From the NCBI GenBank assembly GCA_943704525.1, contig CALSCQ010001456.1:1-17500 (forward strand): a stretch of 17,500 nt of DNA. The letters run 5' to 3'. The DNA is from Pigoraptor vietnamica. Lineage: Eukaryota; Opisthokonta; Filasterea. Below, piece after piece: positions 1 to 9,708 of this stretch. The notes below the pieces were generated by a model that saw nothing but the letters and a program-made list of their open reading frames with translations, was not told where the DNA came from and made no database searches. Each line of letters begins with the position of its first letter. Within the stretch, counting starts at the first letter, position 1. The translations under genes and the position numbers were made by a program.

Positions 1-3000
1 GGGGGGGTGGGAAGCAACATGGCCAATCAATTCGGCGTCGCACCTTTGCCATGTATAGGTAGTGGATGAGATCGAGCTGGTCCTGGAGGGCGTTCGATCG
101 ACCGAGCTGCTGCACCACATCCGTGATGCTCACGTCACGGTAGTCCGTCCACGCAATCCGCCCGCCCTCGTCCTGTTGCGCCGTGTTGCGACTCTTGAGC
201 ACAATGCCGTACACGCTCGACTTGCGCGAGTTCTGGCGCGACCGCCGGTGCTGCGGCGTTACAGGCTCCGTCTCGCCCTCAACAAAGATCGCTGGCACGG
301 GGCGCCCCGACGCGTCGTCGTCGACCGAAGCGTCCACGTGGCCGTCGTTCGAGAAAGGCGGCTGCGGCAGCACGGCAGGCTGAGGCTCTGCCGGGAGCGG
401 CGAGCCCTTGAGAACGCGCTGCGGCTTGGTCGGCGTCGACTTGCTTCCACGTGGCCCCTTCTTCTGCGGTTCGCAAGGCGTCCGCGGCGTGTCGGGCGTT
501 TCGTCCCCGTCGTCCAGAGGGTTGTCGTCGCTGTCGCTCGTGTTGGCGTCGCTGTGACGGCGCGATCGCGAGAGGCTCTTCTCCTGGTCGAGGCTCAGAA
601 GGGACCGCGTGCCCGGAGAATGCATCTTGAACACCATGGGAAACGATCGCCCCGTCACAAACGTCAGCTCCTCCACGCACGACGTCGTGAGGTGGTCCTG
701 GATGCGGCCGATTCGCACGCGCACGCCGTCGCACAGCCCGCTCGTCATCGTCAGCAGCAGCTTGGCCATGCAGCCCTTCTGCCAGAGAGGGGCCTGACCC
801 GCTCCGCACGCGTCCACACCACTCGCGATCGCGGGGCAGCCCGCGCCATACAGCGTGTCTTCCGTTACCATCATCGTCAGCGTCGGCCGTCCGATCACCC
901 GCCAATTGGCGCGAATCCACGCGAGGTGTGTCTTGATGTTGTCGACGAGGAATTCGTTGTCGAGCGAGAGGTAAAACTGGTTGCCGTCCAGAAACTGCGG
1001 CGTAAACGCATACAGCCGCCCGTGGTGCCGGTAGATCTTGCACGTGCTCAACGACCCCACAGACCCGCGTGGACGACCGGTGAGAGAAAGCGACGGACAG
1101 CGGCCGAGGTCGCTGTAGGCCTTGCTGAGCTTGGAGCCTGGAAGAACGGTCACGGGGAGCATGTCGTGCGCCGTCTGCGAAACCACGCCCACGCGCGCGA
1201 GGTCGTCCCTCACCCGCTCGTTGCTCGCAAGGACAACGACCTGAGGGAGGCCATAGTGCGTCAATAAAGCGTCTCCGACACGACACACACGTGAAATACG
1301 CGGTCCACTTCATTTACAGTCACACCGCTCCCCAAAGCACCTGAACATACGCCCCCCACAACGCCGGACACAAACACGTCAGGAACACACGCACGCAGAC
1401 ATCCAATCACATCCATCCAATTTCCGCACAACACACAACGGCTCTCGCGTACCTGGAGGAGGAGGTCCGGCCTTCCCGCATTGACGCGCCGCCTGTTCAG
1501 CGGATCCAATTCGCCGACGTTGATGTGTCCCGAGTCAATGAGGCGCGCGAGCACGTAGAGCGACTGGCCCCACATCAGCTGGTGCTTGCCGCCAGAAAAC
1601 CTTCGAGTGGGAAAGCGCACTCTCAGACAACATGACCACTCTCAGCGCACAAGGCAAACCACGCTGCAAACGCAAGCGCAGAAGCGCCATACTGCGAGGC
1701 GTGAGTCATATAATGAACACACTTCGATGTGAGTGAAGCTTCGACCAATATAACAATAACTACTTCGAACACGGGGCTCCCCGTATAGCGACCTTGCGAA
1801 CACAAATTCGTACCTTTCCTGCGAGTGCGGATTGGCATACTCGGCGTGGACCTTGTCGGCCGGGACGTAATAGAGCTCCGGCAGCGTCTCGAACCCCTCC
1901 GAGTTGCGCGTGAGGACGGGCTCGAGCAGCGCCCAGTACTCGTCCACCTGCTCCCTGTTACCCTTGAACACGCCGTCGATAATGAGAAAAATGAAGAAGA
2001 GCGGCCACTCGCACTCGATGTTCTCGAATATCTTGAGCTCTTCCAGCTCATAGTGGAGCCGCCGTGTGTCCTGAGTGGAAAGAGACGGGAAGACATGTCG
2101 GATCAACTCGAATATATACTCAGTAGTCCATTGACTCATAGAGAAGAGGGGGAACGGGTGAGGAGAATTCATGGTTCACTCACAGCATTATCGAGGCCTT
2201 CGCAACAGGACATAGTGTACGCACACACACTATACAATTCATACGGACATCACACCCACACATGGGCTGTGCGACACCTTACGCGACAAACACACACACA
2301 CTATACAATTCATACGGACAACACACACGCACACATAAGCTGTGTGCGACACCTTACGCGACAAACGCACCTCGAGGACCGTCTTGTACCCGTCTCGCAA
2401 GAAGCGCTTGCAGCCGTAGCGACCGCGGAGCTTTCTGACGATGCGGTGCTTCGTGCGCTCGGCCAGTGCGTCGTCCTCCACTGCAAAGGCGGGGAACGAA
2501 ATGACGGACAAAAGCGCCGCGTCAATCTCCTTGCTGCTCGACTCGCGCGGGAGGAGCGATTCGAGCATGGACTGCGCGCGAATGGGTGAGGATGAGTACT
2601 GTGAGGAAAAAAAGAGTTTGTCCAGCCCCATGCGTGTACGTTTGATGGAACAAATCAACTTATGAGCGCATATATAACAAACAAGCCCACAGACACACAG
2701 AAAATCGGTGCCAGTCGGTCTCGAACCCACGTAGTTGCGCCGAATCTCGTCTGGAAGCACGTGCACAACCGACGACGGCCCGCCACTCGACCCAAAGAGA
2801 TCCAGCCCGCTCACAGCCTCCAGCGCCGCCTTCGCCATCCCAATCGAGCTCGCGTTGAGCTCCGGAAGCCCGTGGTTCGTCTTGTCGCCGCGCTCCCAGA
2901 TGCCGTAGTCGGGCGTCCTGTAAGCGCTGTGAATGTAGAAGACGAGGTTTTGCACGAACGCGACCTCGTCCAGCGTGAACACGATCGAGAGCCCCGACGC

Positions 3001-3687
3001 CGTCATGTTGGCCAGCATAAGCACGTAGAGGGAGATGGCGTCAATCTGAAGGTGACCCCACTCCGAGTCCCCGACGCACGTGAGCGCGGTGCACGTGTCG
3101 TACTTGGCATGCAGCGAGTGCTCTTTCGCCTGCGTGCCCTTGAACTTTTCGACCTTGTCCGCCTGCTGCATCATGGCGAACAGGAGGCCCCGCATCAGCT
3201 TGACCACGCTCTGCTCCAACTCGTGCGTCCGCGCGCGCCCAATCTCGTCCGTGCGCTTGCGATACGCAAGCCCCAGACCCCACACGGCGAGGATGCCGTA
3301 GACGGAGTCGCGAATCCATGAGTGGTGGACGTCGGGAGCGCGCGATGAGAAGTTGACGCTCGATGGAAGAAGGCCGGTGACGGGGTTTTGGTGGGCCAAG
3401 ATGGTCCGTTGCACAAACGTGTAATATGCGTCGAGATCGGAAGTGCGGCTGCGTGAGGATGGGGCATAAGTTAGAAGAGTGACTCGCGTGGGGAAAAGCC
3501 GTCGACTAAACGTACACATAGGCGCACGCATACGCGCATGCGCACGTGACAGAAACACAACACTGAACAGGGCCACGCATACGCACAGTGCCAACCCACG
3601 CACAGTCAACAACAAACGGGCTCACGCATGCGCGCACGCAATCCAGCAAAATACGCGAAAGAAACAGCACATGCCTCACCTCAACAT
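1..3687 (-). CDS. PHKA: Phosphorylase b kinase regulatory subunit, alpha-like (5' and middle part; 3' end outside window)
   Basis: Regulatory subunit of the glycogen phosphorylase kinase holoenzyme (cytosolic; restrains the catalytic subunit and responds to phosphorylation and calmodulin). Exons on the minus strand: 3687–3680, 3448–2731, 2598–2371, 2070–1814, 1600–1453, 1240–44; bases 1–43 are intron. This gives 852 residues, against about 1,235 in animal alpha subunits, so roughly 380 C-terminal residues lie beyond the left edge. The GH15-like N-terminal domain carries family signatures: [85 protein letters not shown]-type (LMWGQSL), DPLNRR, SGRP-type (TGRP), FTPQF and GRPTLT. FTPQF and GRPTLT resemble alpha more than beta. 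Residues about 660–803 form a Ser/Thr/Pro- and acid-rich linker; the conserved LQDQ segment follows. All junction phases agree. The very short first coding exon and the acceptor at 2599 are the least certain parts. Confidence 0.93.
2222..2365. repeat. Tandem duplication (69 and 75 bp) in phosphorylase kinase intron 3
   Basis: Copies at 2222–2290 and 2291–2365 share CACACACTATACAATTCATA, CGGACA, GCTGTG and GACACCTTACGCGACAAA words, with a few substitutions and small indels. The right copy abuts the intron's 5' splice site (donor at 2370 reading down), so the duplicated unit begins five bases inside the intron. Both copies are non-coding. Confidence 0.85.
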
Positions 3688-4079
3688 TTTCCCGTTATTA
3701 CTGCGGGTTTTCCCGCTTAGCCTTCACCGACAGTCATTGGGCTCACACCATACTACGGCCGTGCTGCAACAACACAAAAATGCTCACAATCGTCGTCGAT
3801 TCTCACTTCGTTTTCTCCCGACTACCCATTCAGTCACGTGAGTCTGGGCACGTGATACAATCACGTGATCGTGGTTACCAAGGCGCGGTCACCCTCACAC
3901 CCATTCGAAATTCCTGGGCTCGGCTGACCAGCCTATCGCAAAAAAGAACACACACTCGTTTTCACTTTGCAAGCACTTGGAGCGTTGCACACACACACAC
4001 ACACACTCTTTCTTTCTCTCCTCTTCTCTCTCTCTCACACACACTCTCGCTCCCCGACCGCTGTCTCGCATCAATCGCA
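3688..4079. promoter_or_regulatory. Divergent upstream region between the phosphorylase kinase gene and the secreted repeat-protein gene
   Basis: This 392 bp stretch separates two divergently oriented start codons and contains no supportable gene. It holds three CACGTG hexamers at 3835–3840, 3849–3854 and 3862–3867, two of them in a TCACGTGA context. An ATTGG (CCAAT read towards the kinase gene) lies at 3736–3740, about 50 bases upstream of the kinase start. A (CA)n run at 3988–4006 and a long CT-rich tract at about 4006–4055 end just upstream of the ATG at 4080, a plausible 5' UTR or initiator context for the plus-strand gene. Calling it a shared promoter is inference from geometry and motif clustering. 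Confidence 0.55.
3835..3867. promoter_or_regulatory. Cluster of three CACGTG (E-box/G-box) motifs
   Basis: Three perfect palindromic CACGTG sites occur within 33 bases, spaced 14 and 13 bases start to start. CACGTG is the classical binding site of bHLH and bHLH-ZIP factors in animals and fungi and of bZIP/bHLH factors in plants. A further copy at 3543–3548 lies in the first intron of the phosphorylase kinase gene. The motifs are directly visible; their use as operators is inference. Confidence 0.5.
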
Positions 4080-7000
4080 ATGAGCGGCAGAGGCAGAGCG
4101 CGCCAGATGGGCGCTCGTCTCGTCACTGCGGTCGCTACGGCGTGCCTTATCGCGGCGTGGTGCGCAGATGCATCGGCCGCTGTCGACGTCGCGGCGTGCA
4201 TTCCGCAAGGCAGTACGCTTCTCATCATGGGCAACAACAAGTCGGTGACGTGCGATGGGCTGTACAGTTGCGCGTACACGCCGGCCACCCTGGACCCCGA
4301 TATCGAAGGGACGTGGTTCCCCATCCTTAATTACCCGCGCACCCTCGCCGAAGTCACCGCGAACGACCCGACCACCGTGCCCATTGGGGGGATGCCGGAC
4401 GGCAACTTCTACGTCCTCACGGTCGATGGCCTCTTCGAGTCTCTCGACAACCTCCAAACGCTTCAGCCTCTCGCCAGCTGGACCTGCACGTGTGAGTAAG
4501 GGCTTCAATGTTTTACTTGCGACACCAGTGCATGCATATGTGCTAGAGAACGGCGATACTTCAGATTTTGAATCTGTGTCTGAGGCACCTTGGCTCATCA
4601 ACTGGCTTAATTGCTGCGCAGCGAACTTCGCCGCCGGCAACAACGGCCTTGTCACTGTCACCAGCGTCAACCTCACGACGGCGACTGCGACGTGGGCCCC
4701 AGCCACGGGAGACGGCGACTCGGACACCTTCCAGTACGCCGTTTACGTGGCCTTCGACGGTGCCGACCTGTCGACCCCCGACAGCGCTCGCGCAAACGGC
4801 GTCCTCGTCCAAAACAGATATGCGCTCGACAGTCCCTTGGTCGCGAACATCTCGGCGCTCGCAGCAAACGCCTCCTTCGTCGTGAATGTCATCGCCAGGA
4901 ACATGGAGGGAACGGAGGTCGCCTACACGCCGAAGAAGTTCACCACGCTCGCCTGCGCAGTCCCACCGCCCCCGCAGTACGACCTCAGGCTGTTCCCGAC
5001 TGCGACCGTTCCGCCCTCCGCCGTCGGTTTGGTCGGGAACACGCTCGGCTCTTTCCTTGTTACGGACGATAATGACAACAACATGCTCGCGACGGTGACG
5101 CTGCAGTCATCGACGCCCGCGAACTCGTTCAGCATCGTGAACAACGTGCTCGGCGTCACGGCGGCCGTCGACGCAGTCGCCAACAACAACAAGTGTACGA
5201 TCACGGTGAAGGCGACGCTGGCGAACTCGGTCGAGATCACCAAAACGCTGACGATACAGCTCAGGCAGTGCGTGGCGGCGAGGTCGTCGAGCCGCGTTTC
5301 GAGCGACGCGCCGATTGCGGTGATGGAGGGCAAGTGCACGCCGGTCACGTGGACGTTCGATCGGGCGGTTGCGGGTGGCGAGACGGTGCAGTTTACGTGG
5401 ATCGACAAGGGCACATCGGGCTGCGAGGTGTACACGACAAGCGGATGCACGGGCGCGCCGGGTGAGGACTCTGTTCGCGGGGGACAGGGAAAAGGACAGC
5501 ATGGTTGCGTTTGAGATTGCGCGTCCTGTGTGTGTGCTCCTGTGTGTGTGCGGCACGCTGATACCGACGGCCATCTCACTGGTGCCTGCTTGACCTCGCA
5601 TCGCAGTCACGTCCACCACGGGCCCTCTTCCGACGCTCTATCTGCGGTGCAGGGCTGCGACGGTCTCGGCACGGCTCATGTTCGATGCGAGTGGAGCAAG
5701 TGGTGGGTCACACGCCGTTAAGAGAAGTCCTGTTTATAAATGCGTGCGCGTCTCTGAGGGCGATGGACAAATAGGAGAAACAATTGGTGCCATATCGAAG
5801 AGACATGTACTGACGCACTCACCCTCGCCCACACGCGCGCAGCCCTCAACACCGATTCGGCCTATGCGCCGTCGCCGTACATCTACCCCATCCAGTCCCT
5901 TCGCTTCAGCACGCCGGCATCCATCACGCAGTACCAGTGCTCGTCCGCACTGCAACTCACGACCAACAAGGCCCTCACTTACACGTGGGGTGTCTCGTTG
6001 ACGCCGTCGGTGGCTACGTGTGACCTCTTCTCCGACGCCGCGTGCACACAGGCGCTCCCGGCATCGTCCGCGTACTTTGCGGCGAGTGCGACGTCCACCA
6101 GCTTCTACGTGCGTTGCCGCACGGCCCCTACCGACGGCTTCTTCCTCACGGCCAATGTCGAGGGCGAGCCCGTGTGCTCGGATGGGATCAGCATCACGGC
6201 GTCGACGGCGCGTGTCCTGTCGCGCTTCATCGTCGCAGAGTCCGACAACATGCCCAGCGCAGCCAACACGATCTCCTTCAAGCTGGAGCCGTCGGTCGAA
6301 CTCTCGCCCGGCGACAAGGTCCTCATCACGGGTCTCACGGGCACGACCACCGCCGACAGCGCCTCACTCGCCGTCGCCGGAGCAAACGCCGATCTCTTTG
6401 GGTCGACGGCAGGTTGGGTGCAGGCGTCCGGCGCACTGACGTTGACAGTCGCGGCCGGCAAGAAGGTGGTGACGGGATCGCTGACGACGGTGAGCGTGGT
6501 GCTCGCCAACGGGGCGGCGGCGACGGCACGTGTCACTCCGCAGGGGAGTATCGACGGAGGCGCGACGCGGGTCGCCGGAGCAGCCGTGCTCGGCGCGGAC
6601 GGCGGTTTCACCGTGCGTAATGTTGGGCGCGCCATTCCGTTTGACATATCGTCGACGGCAATCGTGACGATTACGCTGCGGCCCGTCGCTCCGCTGCCCG
6701 CTGGAACAGTCGTCACGATTACCGGCCTCACGCAGAGCACGCAGAGCGACTCGAAGGCGCTTCTGATTGACAGCCTGGGCGTGTTCGGGTCGATAGCGGT
6801 GTCGTGGACGAAGACGTCGGGCACGCTCGTCCTTGTCGTTGCGCCCGGACAGACGGTGTCGTCCACGGCGGACACGGTCATCAAGGCACCCCTCCCTCCC
6901 GTCATCACGAACTTCAACCCGGCGACGCCTACGGTGCGCATTGGGGCGCTGCCGACGGCGGCGATGTCAGGGGCTGTCCTCTTCGTCCCGGCACTCTTCA

Positions 7001-9708
7001 TCAAGACAGTGACGGTGACGGAGAGCAACAACGTCGCCGGCCTGCAGGACACGATGACGGTGACGATTACGCCGAACGCGCCGCTGTCGAGTGGCCAGAC
7101 GGTCATCTTCAGCAACTTTACGGGGTCGCGCACGACCGACACGTCGTCGCTGTCGATTTCGGGAACAACTTCGTTTGCGAGCACGGCCACGTGGGTTCAG
7201 AGCACGGGTACGCTGACGCTGACGACGACCGCGGCCATATCGGCTGCCACGACGTTTTCGTTCCCTCTGCTCCTGCCGAATGCGCCCTCGAAGGCCACCA
7301 TCCCGTCGATCTCCGTCGCAGGCAACGCCTTCGTCAGCTCGAACACGCCGATGTTCTCGTCGCAGGGCGGCTTCAGCGACAAGGTGTTCTACGAGACGAC
7401 GAAGATTGTGAGCGCGCAGAACCAGCTGTGCTTCCAGATGAAGCCGCCCGCGGACATCGTCGCGGGAAGGACGATCAAGATCTTCACGCTGATCAACACG
7501 CAGACGGTGAACAATGCCGCGCTGGCGATCACTGGCCCCGCGGCGGTCGCGGTCGGAGGGAGCGCGCCGTGGACGCAGTCGACGGGCACGCTCACCATGA
7601 CCGTGCAGAGCGGCTTTACGATCCCCGGCGGCGAGTACTTCGACTTCTGCATCACGCTGCAGAACCGCGCGACGGCGAGTGCGACGGGCATCACGCCTGC
7701 GGTCCAGATTGACACGCAGAACAGCCAGACGGTCGCCGGCTCGTTCAACTCGGCGACTCCCGACCAGCTTGCCGTGTTCGACATGACGGAGAGCAGCAAC
7801 ACGCGCGGACTCCTCAACCGCCTCACATTCACGATTCGTCCCGCTGCGGATATCACGGCGGGGACGACGCTGACCATCAAGGGTCTCACCAGTTCGCCGA
7901 CTGTATCCACCACCAGCCTACCGGTGGGCGGAACGGACGCTGCGCTCTTCCAGTCGACGGCTTCGTGGACGCAGTCGTCGGGCACGCTTGTCTTCACGGC
8001 GGCCGGCACGGTGCCGGCGTCCAGGACGTCGTCATTTTATGTCGAAGTGCTGAATCCGAACTCGGCGCGCACGTCGGCCATCTCCCTCCAGTTCACGCTC
8101 AATGCAGGCACCCTCATTTCGAGGATGGGCGGCCGCGCGAAGTTCCGCGGCGACGGCGGCTTTTCGACCGCGACGGCGCTGCAGGGAGCACGCCCGGCGC
8201 CCGGCTTCACCAAGGCGATCACTATCATATTCAAGTCGTGGCTTGGGCTGTACCCGGGACAGACGATCGTCGTGAGCGGACTCGACTCGAACACGTCGTC
8301 GAACGCGGCGCTTCCGCTGTACGGCGCCGACGCCGTGCGTCTATTCGGAGGGACGGGCGTGTGGTCCAAGTCGGCCGGAACGCTCACCCTCACGCTTGCG
8401 AAGCAGCTCTTTGCGACGGAAACCATCACGCTCTCGTTTGACCTTGGCGTTGGGTCGTCGCCCGTTTACGGGGTTGTGCCCAAGATCGCAGTGGATTCGA
8501 ACGCAGCGGTCACGATGACGGGCAAGGTCTTGTACGAGCCCTTCGATATCACTGGCTCGCGCGCAGTCGTCCACGCGTCGACGGACTTCCCCGGAGTCAG
8601 CAACACGCTCACCCTGTCCCTCCGCCCTAACCTCGACTTTGCTGCCGGCACTGTTGTCGTCATCGATGGGCTCAAGGGAACGCAGACGAACGACAACGCG
8701 ACACTCGCGCTCGGTGGGCCCAACGCGGACGTGTTCGGGGGAACGGGTGTGTGGGTGAAGACGACGGGGACCCTCACGCTGACAGTTGCCGCCGGCAAAA
8801 CGTTCAATTCTTCGCAAACGACCGACTTCACGATCGACGTTACCAACGGCGCATCGCAGACGGCAGTTACGCCCACGCTGTCGATTGGAGGGAGCACGCC
8901 TATTCCGTTCACGTCGCCCGCCGCGCTTGCGTTCGCTGGGGATTTCGCCGTGCGCAATGTTCGGGTTTCGAACTCCATACCGAGCAGTAACAACACGCTG
9001 ACGTTCACGGTGCGCCCGACGGAGGTGATTCCGGCGGGACGGTCGCTTGACGTGAAGCTTATGACCGGCGTGACGTACGGAGCTCCCGCGACCGGCACCG
9101 TGTCAGTGGGAGGGTTCGGAGCGTCGCTCTTCTTGCCGGGGACGTGGACGATGGCCACGGACACTCTCCGCCTCACGCTTGCGGGAGACCTGCCGTCGTG
9201 TTCCGAGACGTCGTTTACGTTCGCCGTCGTCAACCCTTCGTCGACACCGTCAGGGCCCATGTCAATTGCTCTGGGAACGCCGCGGAGTTTCAGTCCCAGC
9301 CCCGTACTGTTGGCCGGCGGATTCTCAACGAAGAGCGTGGCAGAGTCGACGGCCGTGCCGGGCGCTGACAACACGCTCACATTCGTTATCGCGGCTCGCT
9401 CCAGCATCGCCATCAACACTGTCATTATCATCGAGGGTCTTGTGGGCATGCAGACGGCCGCGGGAAGCGTTGCGCTTGGCGACACTGGAGCGACAAAGTT
9501 CGGCAGCACTGCGACCTTCCTCCCGTCGCTCGGGCGCCTGACGCTCGTTGCAACTAGCAGCATACCGTCCGGAGCCAATCAGTTTTCCGTGACGCTGAAG
9601 AACGGTGCCGCGGCCCAAACCCCACCCGCCATCACGATTCGAATTGGGCTGTTTGCGCCGACGGAGACGATGACGGGGTCGGGAACGGTGCTGGGGTTCG
9701 GCGGTTGA
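4080..9708 (+). CDS. Large secreted multidomain protein with nine C-terminal ~129-residue repeats
   Basis: Exons 4080–4491, 4622–5461, 5607–5702, 5843–9708 give 1737 residues. All three introns (130, 145, 140 bp) are phase 1 with GTGAGT, GTGAGG and GTGGGT donors and CAG acceptors, and the frame is open throughout. Residues 1–33 look like a signal peptide: a basic start (RGRARQMGAR), a hydrophobic core (LVTAVATACLIAAWCA) and an ASA cleavage site. Residues about 147–243 resemble a fibronectin type III fold, and about 255–352 a cadherin-like strand pattern. Two related Cys modules follow at about 370–450 and 475–561. Residues 573–1736 are nine tandem repeats. No C-terminal membrane segment or GPI-type tail is visible, so secretion or a matrix/surface role is inferred. 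I recognise no named family and assign no function; an adhesin or extracellular-matrix component is the simplest guess. Confidence 0.85.
5335..6177 (+). repeat. Two tandem Cys-containing modules in the secreted protein (genomic span includes introns 2 and 3)
   Basis: Module 1 has Cys at residues 376, 405, 413 and 432; module 2 has Cys at 482, 509, 517 and 541, with another at 561. Both contain a Trp-containing strand after the first Cys, an identical C-x7-C pair (CEVYTTSGC and CDLFSDAAC) and a tyrosine-containing strand ending R-C-R (LYLRCR and FYVRCR). The shared spacing suggests an internal duplication with conserved disulfides. The module is interrupted by introns in copy 1 but not in copy 2. 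Confidence 0.65.
6211..9705 (+). repeat. Nine protein-level tandem repeats of about 125–134 residues
   Basis: Repeat starts are 6211, 6610, 7000, 7375, 7771, 8164, 8545, 8947 and 9325; the last ends at 9705. Each unit opens with a strand of the form NTLTFTIRP, then a turn and strand ending in a G-L-T-G-like motif (ITGLTGT, ITGLTQS, IKGLTSS, VSGLDSN, IDGLKGT). A short Asn/Ser-rich link, an A-x-x-F-G-S-like motif and a hallmark W-x-[QK]-x-[ST]-G-T-L-x-[LF] strand follow. Units often end with GGF or GDF. The Trp is present in eight of nine copies; the ninth has Phe. The DNA copies have diverged strongly, so the array is old rather than a recent expansion. The beta-strand alternation suggests an Ig-like or other beta-sandwich fold. 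Confidence 0.85.

Noticed and set aside
62-1267. Long plus-strand open frame (~400 codons)
   Set aside because: It is the exact antisense of kinase exon 6, which shows clear family conservation on the minus strand; the plus product is Arg/Val-rich with no recognisable domain.
279-1313. Second minus-strand frame (~344 codons) over the same exon
   Set aside because: Out of frame with the conserved kinase exon; high-GC shadow.
2239-3615. Continuous minus-strand reading of the kinase gene without introns
   Set aside because: It reads through two introns whose lengths keep the frame open by chance (132 and 231 bp); the inserted residues are not conserved and match GT/AG intron borders.
6105-9578. 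Several minus-strand open frames of 130–370 codons
   Set aside because: Antisense shadows of the nine-repeat exon, created by GC-rich codons lacking sense-strand CTA, TTA and TCA in that phase.
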